From NCBI RefSeq assembly GCF_019059575.1, contig NW_024881788.1, forward strand, positions 1 to 64,000: a stretch of 64,000 nucleotides of DNA. Reading direction: 5' to 3'. This document shows positions 40,429-52,092 of the stretch, one piece after another. This stretch comes from Amphibalanus amphitrite (lineage: Eukaryota; Arthropoda; Thecostraca; Balanomorpha; Balanidae). The notes under the pieces are model-generated. The model searched no databases and had not been told where the DNA came from. It worked only from the letters and a program-made list of their open reading frames with translations. Made by a program: the position numbers and the translations under genes. The number at the start of each line of letters is the position of its first letter. The stretch's first letter is position 1.

Positions 40429-42285
40429 GGCATTCCACGATAGATCGTACCAGGCCCGTCACCCTCATCTCTCAGATTTTAATGAAAATCGGTCCTAGGG
40501 GTAATCATAGGCCCCAAAGACGCCTGGCAAAATATCAGACTTCTCAGATCAAAACTTTTGAGTTTGATGGCCTATAACTCAAGAACGGGTTAAGCAACCG
40601 ACAAAAAGTAAACAACACTAAGCTTGCGATGAATCAAAAATTAATATTACTATTTAAAAATTCCAAAGAAAAAATTTCATTGTTGAGCAAAAACCTTAAT
40701 CTTTTTTCATTTGCCTCTAATGACTTTTGGGACCAAAATTTTTCACATTTTTATTTTTTCTATACTTCATGTCATTGCAAATCGACATGCAAAAAATTAG
40801 AAAGGTGTTCTTTCCATAAGTTCCTCATTTTCCCGCAAACAAAATGGGTTTCGGAGGGGTTGATACGACCCCAGCACGCCGTTTCGCTTCTAATAGAGCT
40901 AGAGCCTTGCGGAAAAAACGAGCGTGTGTGCCGTTACAAGTCGCAGCGATTGGTACCCGATTTTAAGGTCTCAGGTTAACCGGTAGCGTCTGAGGTCAGG
41001 TCACGTGACTGAAGTTACGGGTTCGGTTTTTAGTAGATAACTTCGCAAAAAAATGGCCGCAGAGCCGCAATTTTGGCATCATTGTGTTCGCCTAGCTCAG
41101 GTGCATCGAATGGTACACTTTTTGCTAGGGTGAGGTCAACTTAAGTAGTTGACCTCGGGTCAAGGTCAGGTCAGAGCCCCTCAGGTCACGAAGCTGGGCA
41201 AAGGGTATCATATGGCATATCATTCGATTCGGAAGGTCTTCCCGAGTCCATTGGTGGCTTTCCCGACTCTCTAGCTCCATTTGATCGGGAGTTATTGACG
41301 AAAAACTCGTACGACCCTAGTGACGTCATAAATGACGTCACACAAGGTTAACAATGCAAAAGTAAAGCATTGAACTTTGCAAGGAGTGCATGAAATCACG
41401 ATGCCATGTACGTGGGATAGTTTTAGATCATTCTCGGCGCAAAATAACAGTTTTTTATATTTCCCCATTGATTTATAACAGTGATGTCACGTGACCGACC
41501 TGACCTCATGTAACCTTGAAAAATTTCCAGATATACAAGTTGTGAGACCTCTGGAGGACACCATGTATGCGTCCTGTAACTTTCATCTCGGACAGCTATG
41601 GTCATGCGTCCAAAACAATGTCAGAACCAAACAGCCTTTTTCACCCTCGCGCTTATAGGAAAGAGGGTTGGATGAACCCTCTCTTCACTTTTTTTCAGAT
41701 GACTCAGACTTCAATTGAAATTTCAGTAACTACTAACTCGTGATGTCACTAGGCAGCTTTACCACGCCATTTGTAAGCTCTTCTCCCGAAATCACTATTC
41801 GAAACCGTTATCGTGACGTAAAATAAATACATTTATAGAAAGAACACCTTCCTAATTTTTTCCATACTTCTTAACAACGACCCAAAAAAATAAAAATTAA
41901 AGAAATAAAAATTCAAAAAAATTTGGTCCCAAAGTCCAAAAAATACAAATGAAAGAAAACTCGATATGTCATATATCAAAAATAGCGTATTTTTCGAAAT
42001 TTCAAAAATACATATTAATCTCTGTTTCATTGCAAGTTCAACATTATATACCATTTGGCATTTGAATAATCCGTCTTAGAGTTACAGCCCGCCAAACTTA
42101 GCGCTGCAAAGCAAGATCCAAAAATGTTATACACCATAACTAAAAAAATACTTATCTGATACGCCTGAAATTGTTACAGGTGGATTCAGAGCCCCTGATT
42201 ACCCCTGAGACCAATTATCGTCAAATTCCGAGAGATGAGAGTGTCAAATTGGAAAAAAGTGGTACGATCTATCGTGGAATGCCCC
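40429..42285. mobile_element. Long-TIR element inserted in family F
   Basis: Ends GGCATTCCACGATAGATCG and CGATCTATCGTGGAATGCC are inverted repeats, and inverted similarity continues for about 390 bp on each side (e.g. GACTTTTGGGACCAAAATTT at 40721 against AAATTTGGTCCCAAAGTCC at 41920). TGCTGG is duplicated at the junctions (40423-40428 and 42286-42291), and removing the element restores family F. The centre is a family B copy. Non-coding. Confidence 0.85.
40840..41660. mobile_element. Family B copy, inverted, nested
   Basis: Reverse complement of family B: GGAAAAAACGAGCGTGTG.CGTTAC, GATTGGTACCCGATTTTAAG, GGTCACGAAGCTGG, then the paired TGACGTCATAAATGACGTCA at 41319-41338 and the CGGCGCAAAATAACAG region. 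TTAA ends and their G-run hairpins are lost or altered (GGAGGGGTTGATACGACCCC remains near 40853). Confidence 0.7.
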
Positions 42286-42400
42286 TGCTGGCAAAATAAA
42301 TGTCGTCACGGTCTTGGGTCAAAAGTTATTGCCGGAAAACGCTTTTAATAAAAACTGCTTTTTTGAAGTTTTTCCCTCTGGAGGCTAGTGGCAGTTAGTC
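42286..42400. mobile_element. Family F fragment, right of the insertion
   Basis: TGCTGGCAAAATAAATGTCG onward matches 54068-54175 of family F up to CCTCTGGAGGCTA, where similarity stops. Confidence 0.75.
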
Positions 42401-43090
42401 ACTAGAGGCAGTCATGCATGTCCACAAGTAGGGGATGCACGCACTAGACATCGAATTGTAAAGGTGATTGATGCAGAAAAATCCAGAACGTATGTCAGCG
42501 TTCGGTTGCCCCTGACTGCAGTGGCTGCTGGTATGACAATTAGTTGGGATCTCATGGTGGATCTCATGGTCTTAAATATTCAAGTCTTTCCAATTTAGGC
42601 AATTAGTAGCAGCGTGAATCCTACATACGTGCGGTCTGAGATTCTAAGCACGGCCACCCCGGTCGACCACAAGGTACAGCCCACAGGTCACTTTGGATCT
42701 GTGAGTGAAATTGTGTATTGTTTTTTTTTTTTTTTTGCAAAGAATAAAGATTTTGCCTATCGATCAACGTATATTTTACCGTTTCGAATTCGCATGGATG
42801 CGTCTTTTGAGAATAAAATGTCCGTAGCCTGAGCTCGTTACCTATATCATGCTAAAATTTCATCATGATCAAGGTTTTTTGATAAAAAACGGGCTGCAAA
42901 TTGCATTAATGGGATTTTATGAAAAATCAGCAAAAGCTGGTTCGTATACTCGTATTTTGCAGCTTCTAGTAAATCATGCATGAACATGACGCTACATTTT
43001 ATACTGACGTCGCTGTCACTAGCTGACAATGGCGCCCCTCTCAAGGGAAAAAAGTCGCCCCCTCGAGCAACATGGCCCCCCTTTTGCTGA
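42401..43090. repeat. Dispersed repeat shared with 54820-55320, with a hAT-like right end
   Basis: 42425-42900 aligns with about 54822-55310: CACAAGTAGGGG, AATCCAGAACGTATGT, CAGTTGGGATCTC-like, GCGTGAATCCT, GCCCACAGGTCACTTTGGAT and GAATTCGCATGGATG. The copy here has a longer T-run at 42720. It ends with CTGGCTACGCCACTG (43083-43108 area), wording typical of hAT-type termini. No coding domain. Confidence 0.65.
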
Positions 43091-43108
43091 TTTCTGGCTA
43101 CGCCACTG

Positions 43109-43564
43109 ATTAAGCATCAACATACGGACGAGTGAGCAGCAGGGAGGCCAATGTGATGTAGTTATGTGGATATTTAATTACTCCGAGCCAGCCAGAGGAG
43201 CAGATCGTTCTATTACCTGAAGTCTACTCTCGATCCGACCACTACTCGACGGAGCCTTTTCCCGGCTGAAGCCTGAAATCATAGTTTTGATTACCAGACC
43301 GGCCACTGGTATAAGCCAAGGATGCGAATTCTGCGGCATGACAGCTGCTACTCGTGACTTTGCGGGGTCAGCCTCAATGCTCTAAGCAGTACACACTTTA
43401 TTGTCCAACAGAGCTACAACACGGCGACGTGGTGGCTCCGGTTTTCTGCCCCTATGCTAGAGCCGATTGACTGCGTGCCGGCGCTGACCGGGGTCAGAAG
43501 GAACAACCGAGCAATCGATAAACTATCTGGCTCACACATCCAGACTCCCAACATGCTTGTGAGC
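43109..43564. other. Unassigned spacer
   Basis: No gene recognised; a short open frame at 43454-43654 has no domain. Moderately GC-rich compared with the flanks. Confidence 0.4.
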
Positions 43565-44119
43565 AGTGGCGTATTCAGGGGGGGGGGGCATGGGGGCCAT
43601 GGCCCTCCCTTTCCGCCCAGCCGCCCAGATGGCGCCCCAATTAGCGCCGACTAGGCTGATGCCGTTTTACAGAGGGAACATGAATTAAAGAGTGATGTGA
43701 AGGCAGGGATCGAGCTCAATATCTCTTTGGGGGTGCTTGGACACCCGATTGTTCTCCAGTCGCCCCTTTAAAGGTTGATGGCGCCCCTCTAGAGCACCCG
43801 GCGCCTCTCTGAAGTTCACAGCTGCCCCAATCGGCCCCATTCAAGATCGATGTCGCCCCCTGAAACCACTGGCGCCCCTCTAAGGCACCCGCATTCTTCT
43901 CAAGATCACAGTCGCCCTATTCGAGATCAATAGCGCCCTCAAGAGCCACTAGCGCCCCCCCCCCTCCCCTTGAGGCTGAAGTTGTTCCGATTGAGACTTA
44001 AGTCGCCACTCAAGCCCAACGACGCCCCTCCAGAGCGTCCGGCGCGCTTCTGAAGATCACAGTCGTTCTCATCCGAGGTCGCTGGCGCCCATCTAAACGG
44101 AGATTACAGCTGCCTCATC
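43565..44119. repeat. GCGCCCCTC minisatellite, left part, beginning at a hAT-like end
   Basis: Starts with CAGTGGCGTATTCAGG and a G-run, a hAT-type terminus. From about 43740 irregular units of 30-35 bp repeat phrases such as GGCGCCCCTCT, AGATCACAGTCGCCCC and GAAACCACTGGCG. The array is interrupted at a TTAA by the family G element and continues at 49987. Confidence 0.75.
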
Positions 44120-44659
44120 TTAACCCTATTCCTGGCGGGCTCCGCCGGGACAAGAAACTGGCGGGGGGGGGGGGGCGATTCGGCCCCCCCTTCAGATCTC
44201 AAAAACTACACATCGCAGCGACAAACGGCGAACGGCGTTTGATAGGTCGTTTAAAGATCTACAACTTTTACATAAAATATTTTCAGGTCAGGTCAATATT
44301 GAGGTCACCAGAGGTCATCAACGATAAAATGTTTTGGAATTAGTTACCTATATAACTTTTAAACTAAGAAACATAGAGACATAAACCAATACATTTTTTG
44401 TTGCTCTTGCCGAGACGATGCGAAATAAGTATGTGATGACCTTCACAGGTCAATTTAAAATTTGACCTGAGGTCAAGGTCAGGTCATTCATCAATGAGGT
44501 TGTGGGGTATGGTCATGCTGCATACCAAACGACGCGCCTTGACCAGGCGAGCAGTTTGGTACAGGGACCCGCAGTTGCTACTGTACACATATATTACCAA
44601 TTTAGAATTGCGCTATCATTTGGTAAGTGCTGGCCATTGGAGAAAGGAAATGTAGCGCA

Positions 44660-45852
44660 AAGTATGGAGGAATAACACATGTTTGCTCCTAGCACGTATG
44701 TTTTGTATAATTCCTCTTACCGCAACAGATATTCTTCCAAAACTACAATCGTGCTATTTTTCCGCGCCGGTTGCCTCCCCAGAGCCCGTCCTTGGTATCG
44801 CCTATAGCTTCCATTCCCGCTACGCGAATGAAAGTCACGTGACTACTACAGGTTTGCGCTCAGTACTAACACACCTAGCCCGAGGGCCGGTCCGTAGCGG
44901 GGAGGGGTAGAACGCCTGAGCTCCAGCGCAGTGGAGGTGGTGGTGGCCCGTATCATAAAGAGGCAACCGTAAGCAGAACTACAATTGCCGCAGTATAAGA
45001 TTATGATCAACTTTTCTTTAAATGTATTGATTGACAAGAAAGTGCAATGTTTATCCGATATAATAAAACGGTGTGCAAAGCCTTGGAAGAACTATAAAAC
45101 ATATTCAGCAACGTATAAATTTCTGATACAGGCCATGACCTTTCACCTTGCCTCCGGGGAGGACCGCTCGGGAAGCCACATACCGAACGAATCGAGGCCT
45201 TGCAGCGCGGCGGCAGAGGAGGTGGATAAACCATCGCCAGATCTTTCGATTACTTATGTTTCCAGAAGAAGGAGGGTGGGGGGTGGAGGGGGGCTATTTT
45301 CAACCCACTCACCAATCCTTTCCTTATTAACTTATAGCTTACCGAAAAATGAAACACAATGGTGGCCGTCACGAGATGTAGCGAAGAGTGCCTCAGCCAC
45401 ACCGGTTTTGAGTAAACTTTAAGCATTCGAATTCAGGCCAGTGATCCTGAAGCATTATTTTATTTTTGTCGTGCATAAGCTGGGATGACGTGGTCCAAGT
45501 TAATTGTGAAGAAACGGTTTTAGTTTCAGAACGTTTATGAGGCTAGTCGCGCCAAACAGTATACGTTTGTTGTAAAATGTCAAATAGAATGTTGACGTGC
45601 TATCCAGATGATGGAATTTATTTGACACAAGAAGTCAAAAAGTGGCATCGTTAGTCATCCTGCATACCTATAAATCGATTCGTCACCTTGGTTCGAGCTC
45701 AATAGTTCTTTTCGCGGATGATCGGTTTCGTTTTCTTTTATTTGGGGGGGGGGGACAGTTTATGAGCCAGTAACCACCCTCCCCAGCCCCCCAAACAACA
45801 ATTGTTGACAAATACTGTGATGGCCTAAAAAAATGCCCTCAATTGTGTAACG
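44660..45852. other. Interior of the GGTACAGGG element, unassigned
   Basis: No gene recognised. G/C runs at 45262-45295 and 45746-45795 (CAGTTTATGAG between G-run and CCACCCTCCCC) resemble TIR-element ends but were not paired. The open frame 44985-45422 has no recognisable domain. Confidence 0.35.
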
Positions 45853-46720
45853 TAGGGAAGAATGAGGTAAGTTGAGCCGCTTTTGTTTTTCGTAAGCTAC
45901 AGGCTAACTTACTGATCATTTTTATGCGTTTACGAGTTGGACGGACAGAGTGGTCATTGCGCATGTAATGGTGGCCAGAAATGTTTCATACCGCTTATTT
46001 TTGTACTGAAAGGCTACGTCAAAAATCATCTTGCACGTTGCTCATCTTACCCCATGGGCGGGGTAAGTTGAGACACGTCGTGGGGAAAGTTGAGCATGGA
46101 TGGAAAAAGCGAACCTCTTCTTTTCCCGGGCGCGGCGAAGAGTGGGCTCTTTTATTTACTCCATGGCATACATACTTATGGCAAAGTTTTTTTCCTCCAT
46201 CAAAAAGTGACTGTTTTAAGCCTTCCAATAACTCGTCAATTTTCTATCACGAAAGAAATCATTTTATCCTTCAGATAATCTGCAAATCACTTACAACTTG
46301 TGTAATCAACAAAGAAAAACAATTTCCTACCATTTTTATTCAGCAGATACAAGCGCAGCTCAGTTTGGTTTTCGACAGCGTAGACAACAATGGCTTATCC
46401 GGCTCATCTTCCCCCAGGTGAAAATGGCTCATCTTCCCGACCCGTGGCCATTTTCGATTAATGACACCCGCTAAGGAAAATAACCATGCACCGCAGATAA
46501 CAACCATCTCATTTTAAAGGCAAAACATGTCTTAGTTATCAGGGGCGATACCACATGTTACCGGGTGCTGAGCGTGAGAACGTTGCCGTCTCACGTGAAA
46601 GACTACAGCATCGTAAGCGAACGGCACATGGAAGCTCGAGTCAATCAGCGCCATAGGAGCTGAGAAACATGGGGTGGCTAAACTTGCCCCTTGGCTCATC
46701 TATACCTCACTTTCCCCTAT
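45853..46720. mobile_element. TIR element with GGTAAGTTGAGCC repeats
   Basis: Left end GTAGGGAAGAATGAGGTAAG then TTGAGCC; right end GGCTCATCTATACCTCACTT then TCCCCTAT. GTAAGTTGAG / GGCTCATCTT motifs recur inside (46063, 46090, 46399, 46426). Built like the GGGGCAAAGTGGCC element at 38525-40303: a 25-bp terminal phrase repeated internally in both orientations. No transposase seen. Confidence 0.65.
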
Positions 46721-47185
46721 TTGGGGCTCGCAACCTTGATTCGTTAGAGTTATTTGTCTGTTCATTATAAAAGCTGTCAAATTTGCCGTATCATTAAACT
46801 TTTATTGAGTTTGTATTTCACACTTATCTAAAATGAACAATTTTGTCACTGGCTTCTTTTATGAATGGAATTGGATGGTCGCATGAATGAACGAATGAAT
46901 AGCTCCATTTGAGCATCAGCTGAAATCAATCCTAAAATTTAATCTACAAGTCTGCAACGAAAAGGTTTAAAAACCAGTGCAAGTTAGGTGCAGTTTCTAA
47001 TCTATGCCGTTTTTGATTAAGTGTCTCATAGTTCAATTAATCTTGTTCCGCTTCTCTCACGATTCATTTTATGTGTTGCTTACATTGTTCAAGAAGTTAT
47101 ATTATTCGAGCTCGTTGGTCTTAAAAACTGCTATCGAAGTAAATTAAAGTGTTTCGGGCTTCGGCACTTAAAAAGCAATCGATAT
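46721..47185. other. Interior of the GGTACAGGG element, unassigned
   Basis: AT-rich, no gene or repeat recognised apart from GAATGAACGAATGAATA near 46880. Confidence 0.4.
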
Positions 47186-48191
47186 TTAACCCTCACCTAT
47201 TTAGGCATTTCTTTTCAGCGTCTTACATGTAGCGGAGGGGCGTAGAAACCCTCAGCCATTCGGCCCTTGATAAAAAGAGCCAGAGCTTCGCTGAAAAATA
47301 AAAAAAGAGCGTGCTGCTCGTGACGAGAGAAATCCGATGATTTGAGGGTTCTGGTCATCGCTGACGAGAAAAAGCCAATTATTTTTATGTCCTGGTCAAT
47401 GCTGAGATCCTAGGTCACTGGTTGACCTCCCAGATCAGGTTAATAACCCAAAAGCACGGAACATTGGGTCCTGCTAGGATTTCTACAAGTGAAGTTTGCT
47501 GGGACTTGGCTTGCTTCTGACTCCGAATTTGCACTTGCATTGATCAAAGATGATGTATCAAAGCATTTGGGGTAGGACGGGTCACGCCAGATCACTCATT
47601 AGGCGTTCTGCCGGCTATATCGAATGTTAACCAGCACTTACAGCCTTGCAACATATTGCATAGGCACTATAACTGATACTTAAGTATGCCTAGTTTTCAA
47701 ATGCTAAAATGGGTGCTAAATTTCAAACCAACACTTCCTAAAAACCACAGTAAAAAGGTGTAAATTTAAGGAAGTTAACCGAGATCATTTCAAGTAAATG
47801 ACCTTAACCTGAGTTTCACGTGACCTTGGCACCCACAACAATTAATGAGACAAACATTAGATATTATATTTCACATGTTGTCACGTCCCTAATCACGTGA
47901 AAAGACTATGGAAACACACAGAAGATGTGCGCTGACTTTCAATTGCTATTCTGGCCTGACATGATCTTGAGAAAAATAATCACAGGTTAAAGGTAATTTG
48001 GTTCAGGGATTTAAAATTCTCAGACAAGATGCAAAAATGATAAGGGCTATTTAATTTTCCGGGAAGTTGTAAAATTGATTAACTCCAGGACACCAAAGAC
48101 TCGTCGCAATCCTTCGCTTTGCCGCGATTTATTGGTGTAAAACAGCGGGCGCGGTCTACTTACCTCTACTTATATGTGTGGTGAGGGCTAA
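47186..48191. mobile_element. Family D TTAA element, full length
   Basis: TTAA then CCCTCACCTATTTAGG at the left and TATGTGTGGTGAGGG then CTAA at the right (one change from TTAA). It matches 20700-21570 in order. This copy lacks long G-run hairpins (GGAGGGGCGTAGAAACCCTC remains near 47234), so it may be an older, decayed copy. TGACCT motifs at 47420-47440 and 47780-47830. Confidence 0.78.
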
Positions 48192-48835
48192 TATTCATTT
48201 TATCTGTGTTGATGAATGTGCAACAATTTCTATATGAACTGAGACCAGTCCATATGAGTACGTTTTTCTCACGGACAATGACAATATAAAAAACAATGCG
48301 AATAAAACCAAATATTTAGGCAACAACGTACCTTCGTCAGTGGAGAAAAATAAGTGTATAGGTTTAACATCGATGAGAACTAAATGCGGCACCGTCTCGG
48401 TCTGGCCAGCCGGGTTGCCGATAAAACACACAATGTTTATAAGCTTCCATGATGTGCTTAAAAAACTGCTGAAAATATATCTTTAAAAAAATAAAGATAA
48501 CTACTTCATCGATGTTATCGAAAAAAAACATGTATGCCTAATTACTCATTTCTTGACACTGACGGAGGCACTTTTTTGTGCGAAACGTCTGGTTTTATTC
48601 GTATTATTATATTGTTATTGTATTGTCATTCCCTGTGAGAAAAAAGGATAACTCTTCAGTTAGTAACCATAACAGCGAAACGGCTTATTGTAACACAATT
48701 CACTGTGTATACGAAACCTATAAGTCCCTAAAATAATTCTATTTACAACTTTTAAAAAGATACAGCTTATACAGCTTGGGCATACAATTTTTTTCTGCAT
48801 TAAGATAATATTAATTTATCTCCACAGAATATGGT
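48192..48835. other. Interior of the GGTACAGGG element, unassigned
   Basis: AT-rich; ends in a pyrimidine-rich stretch and CTCCACAG, a plausible splice acceptor. No coding domain. Confidence 0.4.
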
Positions 48836-48969
48836 AAATTAGTGCTGCTGAAGTTCGCTTTCGAAGCGTCTCCTCCAGACATTCCACAGCTCTCGTGCCA
48901 TTTTGGATCACGGAACATGGCTGGGCGCAGGACACGTCAGGTCGTCTGCGAGCTTGGACGGACCACGTG
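48827..48969 (+). other. Candidate terminal exon of unknown function
   Basis: After TTTATCTCCACAG (ending 48826) one frame reads YGKLVLLKFAFEASPPDIPQ, then LSCHFGSRNMAGRRTRQVV and a TGA at 48967-48969. The acceptor-like sequence and local rise in GC are the only support. I recognise no family; it could be a captured gene piece or the last exon of a transposon gene, or chance. Confidence 0.2.
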
Positions 48970-49986
48970 ACCACCTCCTCCACTCCCCCTCACTCCCGTC
49001 CCCTTCCCCAGCAGGGCGTCCGATCTAACCGCGCCCCAGGCAGTCGGCTCGGTCCGACCCTCACTGATCGAGCCACGGCCCGGTGCCGCCTGAGTTTGTG
49101 CCGGGTGCAAAACTGGAGCAGTAACTAGCGCCGGAACTAGTAATCAGCACGACCATCGTCAGATGGCAGGAGTGAATGGAATAAGCGGTTCCAGGTTTCA
49201 GAAGGAATGGGGCAGGAAAAAGCGCTGAAAACAATGTTTTGCTGATATAGCCATAAAAAGTTCACTGAATTAGGAGAGCAGCACATCAGTTTAAAGCCCT
49301 TCAGATGGTGGTTTTAATAAGCACACAATCATTTCCCAATTCGCCTCCAACGGTGTCACAGGCAAAGAATACGCTGAAATACTAGTGTGTACAGAAGCAA
49401 CTGCGGGTCCCTGTACCACTTACAAGTCTTAAACACCATCATGTCGTGATTTATTGACAGAAAAACGATTTATGACGTCACATGACCTCAGATGACCTTT
49501 GCCGGTGCCCCTGTCAATTAGCGGCACCAGGATCATCACCGATGAGATAATCTTCCATAATACTGAAAGAACTGGGTGGTTTTGACTCGTTTATACGAAG
49601 CAGAAGGCGTTTCAATATTTTCCCATAGGCTTGCAATGTAAAGGTCACGAGTCTGGCCTGACCTCAGGTCACAGATATTAAAATTCTGAGATATACAAAT
49701 TGCACATACTGGTACCCTAACTAAAGCCTGAAGAGAAGAAATTGATCGGTCAAAAACTCTAGCTCTGGCGTGATTGCAAACTTTTCTGAGGTAGGGTCAC
49801 CAAACCGCCTCTGGTGACCTGACCTGAGGTCAGATCAACTCAAAATTTTCAGAAAATTGCGTAAAAGCCTTTTAGAAAAAGTCAGAAAATTTGAGCTTCC
49901 TAGCTCAAAGCGTTTGGGAGATATAACCAAAAAACCTCAGGGGGGGGGGCTCCTGAGGCCCCCCCCCCCGCCAGGAATAGGGTTAA

Positions 49987-50690
49987 GGTCGATGGCAACC
50001 CTCTGAAACCAATGGCACCCTTCTTAGAGTTCCCGGCGCCCCTCTGAAAATCACATTCGCCCCATCCGAGACAACGTCCCTTGACACTATGACTACAGTC
50101 GCCCCACCCAAGCTCAAAGCGCCCCTCCAGAGCGTGCGGCGCCCTGCTGAAGACAACAGTGGCCCCATCCATGCCCAATGGTGCATTTAACGCAGTCTAA
50201 AGATCACAGTCGCCCCATCAATCAGAGATCGCTGGCGCCCCTCAAGAGCCACTGGCGCCCACCTGAACCGAGACTTCAGTCGGCCCATCCTAGATCAATG
50301 GCGACCCTATGAAACCACTGGCGCCCCTCTGAAAATCCCAGTCGGACCATCCGAGATCAATGGCGCCCCGCCCCATTCAAGATCGATAGCGCCCCCCTCT
50401 CCTGAAACCACTGACGCTAGGTAATTATTTGACAATGGGGCTTTCTCATCGACACCAAGGGCCTTTTTCAAGATGCAGCAGCCAGGCGGCGCCGAGCTGG
50501 GCTTGGATGTGCCAAGCGTTCCTTATTAGGCAGCCTTGTAAGTGCCACCCTCGTTGCGATACCGCCCCTCAACGCGACCCTTCACCGAACAATGCCACCC
50601 CTCAATGCAAGTGGCGCCCCTCAGCGCTGTGCCGCCCATTATTGCGATGCCGCCCCCGCCTAGCAGTTCGGTACCGCCCCCAGCGTATGC
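49987..50690. repeat. GCGCCCCTC minisatellite, right part
   Basis: Continuation of 43565-44119. Units with CACTGGCGCCC, AGATCACAGTCGCCCC and GATCAATGGCG to about 50410, then a second region with ACCGCCCCTCA / GCCACCCCTCA units at 50540-50690. Confidence 0.75.
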
Positions 50691-51165
50691 GTTTTTTAAT
50701 TGAACCTGCTTGGGTGTTTGAACACCCACTTCTAACTCAGCTTGTGGGCCACGCCGAGACACGCAGTAGGCGGCGTTCGAAAGAGCGTCAAAAACTATTA
50801 TAAAACTATTTAGGTCATTGTTAAGGTTAGGTCGAACTGGTCGAAGGTCAGGTCACCAGAGACAACCAAAAATCAAATTTCGCCGATTTTGGCATTTTTT
50901 CGATAAAGCGGCGCATAAGTCAGGATTCAGAGAGAGATTGAGCTATAAGCGCCGCAGCAAAGCGCAATCGATACCTCTTTTTATGCTCGTTCTTATTAAT
51001 TATCTCAGATTTGACCTAAGGTAGGTAAACATTTTAGCCGTAAAATATACGTATTCGCGGGGGACGTTTAGCTGTAATACCTTTTGGTTCAGACCTGCAG
51101 GAGATTAGTTTAACTGGCATCGTGTTCCATTTTTCGAGACTAGTCAAATGAACTAGAATTTGACA
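50691..51165. mobile_element. Fragment of another AGGTCA-rich TTAA-type element
   Basis: Begins near TTAATTGAACCTGCTT with a GGGTGTTTGAACACCC hairpin at 50711, like the GGTGTTTAGACACC hairpin of the family F end at 17270. AGGTCA motifs at 50812-50855 and 51010-51025. Family E copies are inserted at 51166, and similar text seems to continue after 53016 (TTTGACCTAAGGTGAAGGTC), so the two flanks may be halves of one element. Confidence 0.55.
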
Positions 51166-52092
51166 TTAACCCGGCAGTTGCTGGGGTATTTCGCCACCCA
51201 CCGTTTGCTGGGGGGGGGGGGGGGCGTTAAACGCCCCCAGCCGATAACTCGAGAACCAATAGGCGCAGCGAAACGCACGAGGCGGCAAACGAAAGAGCGC
51301 GACGAGACGCTTCAGATGAGTACTTTAAAATTGAATTTTGAGGTCACAGGTCGGGTCAAGGTCAGGTCAAACACCTGAGATCGGGCTTTCAGTAGCATGG
51401 ACTTCAGGACTTCGCAATGGGCGCCTCTCGCCATAAACTCTGTGAAAACGGTGCACAATCCATCTTATAAGGCCTACAAGAGTGTCAGCTCCATGTAGGG
51501 GTCAGTCAAGCATAGGTCAGGGTCAAGGTCAGGTCAGCCGGGTAGGCACATATCCCCGAAAATCAAAACTGATATTCGCAGCCTGTGACACATGTTTTAT
51601 AGGTAATTTGGGGCGTAGAACACGATGGTGACATTCATTTTATCATATGTGTACGTGTTTGGCTCAAAAAGTTCAATTTAAGAAATTCATGTATCATGGT
51701 CGTGAAGTAGTCACGAAAAATTGCCAAGATTCAGTTCAAGATTATGGAAAATGCCGAACGATAATCAATAATCGAAGATAGCCATTTGATTGATCATGGT
51801 ATTGGCAGTCTAATGGCGTTTACGGCATGTCTGTATGTCTAGTCTGTGATTTTATATGATTTTTTGAACATATGCCGTTTTTGGTCGAAAACTCAGAAAT
51901 CATGACGTCACTAAAACCTCGCTATCTCAAAAATTTCCGACCGATTTTTTTGAAACTTTGTCACAATAAAGTCCAATCAATTCCCTACAGGTACCCAGAA
52001 TTTGGCGCGCCTGCGGCGCGCCGTTTTTATGCTATGGCCCGGCGAAAAAAGTGGGGGCGTTTAACGCCCCCCCCCAGCAACTCGCGGGTTAA
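51166..52092. mobile_element. Family E TTAA element, tandem copy 1
   Basis: TTAA then CCCGGCAGTTGCTGGGG at 51166; CCCCCAGCAACTCGCGGG then TTAA at 52089-52092. Subterminal hairpins GGGCGTTAAACGCCC (51222) and GGGGCGTTTAACGCCCC (52054), plus a GGCGCGCC-TGC-GGCGCGCC hairpin at 52004-52021. Dense AGGTCA repeats at 51340-51370 and 51517-51537. The right TTAA is also the left TTAA of the next copy. Confidence 0.93.

Larger units (their letters stand above)
44559..49416. mobile_element. TIR element with GGTACAGGGACCCGC ends, 4.9 kb
   Basis: Left end GGTACAGGGACCCGCAGTTG and right end CAACTGCGGGTCCCTGTACC are exact inverses of about 22 bp. It interrupts the family G element. Much of the interior is nested (45853-46720 and 47186-48191). 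No transposase was recognised; one candidate terminal exon is listed at 48836-48978. Target duplication unclear because the flanks also resemble the TIR. Confidence 0.75.
44120..49986. mobile_element. Family G TTAA element (CCTGG variant), split by a large insertion
   Basis: TTAA then CCCTATTCCTGGCGGG at the left and CCCGCCAGGAATAGGG then TTAA at the right; G-run hairpins at 44162-44188 and 49940-49971. The minisatellite text on both sides is continuous when the element is removed, so insertion at TTAA is directly visible. AGGTCA clusters at 44283-44320 and 44440-44490. Most of the length is a foreign insertion at 44559-49416. Confidence 0.88.

Noticed and set aside
45981..46421. A 146-codon open frame inside the GTTGAGCC element
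   Set aside because: No recognisable transposase or other domain; composition like the flanking non-coding sequence.
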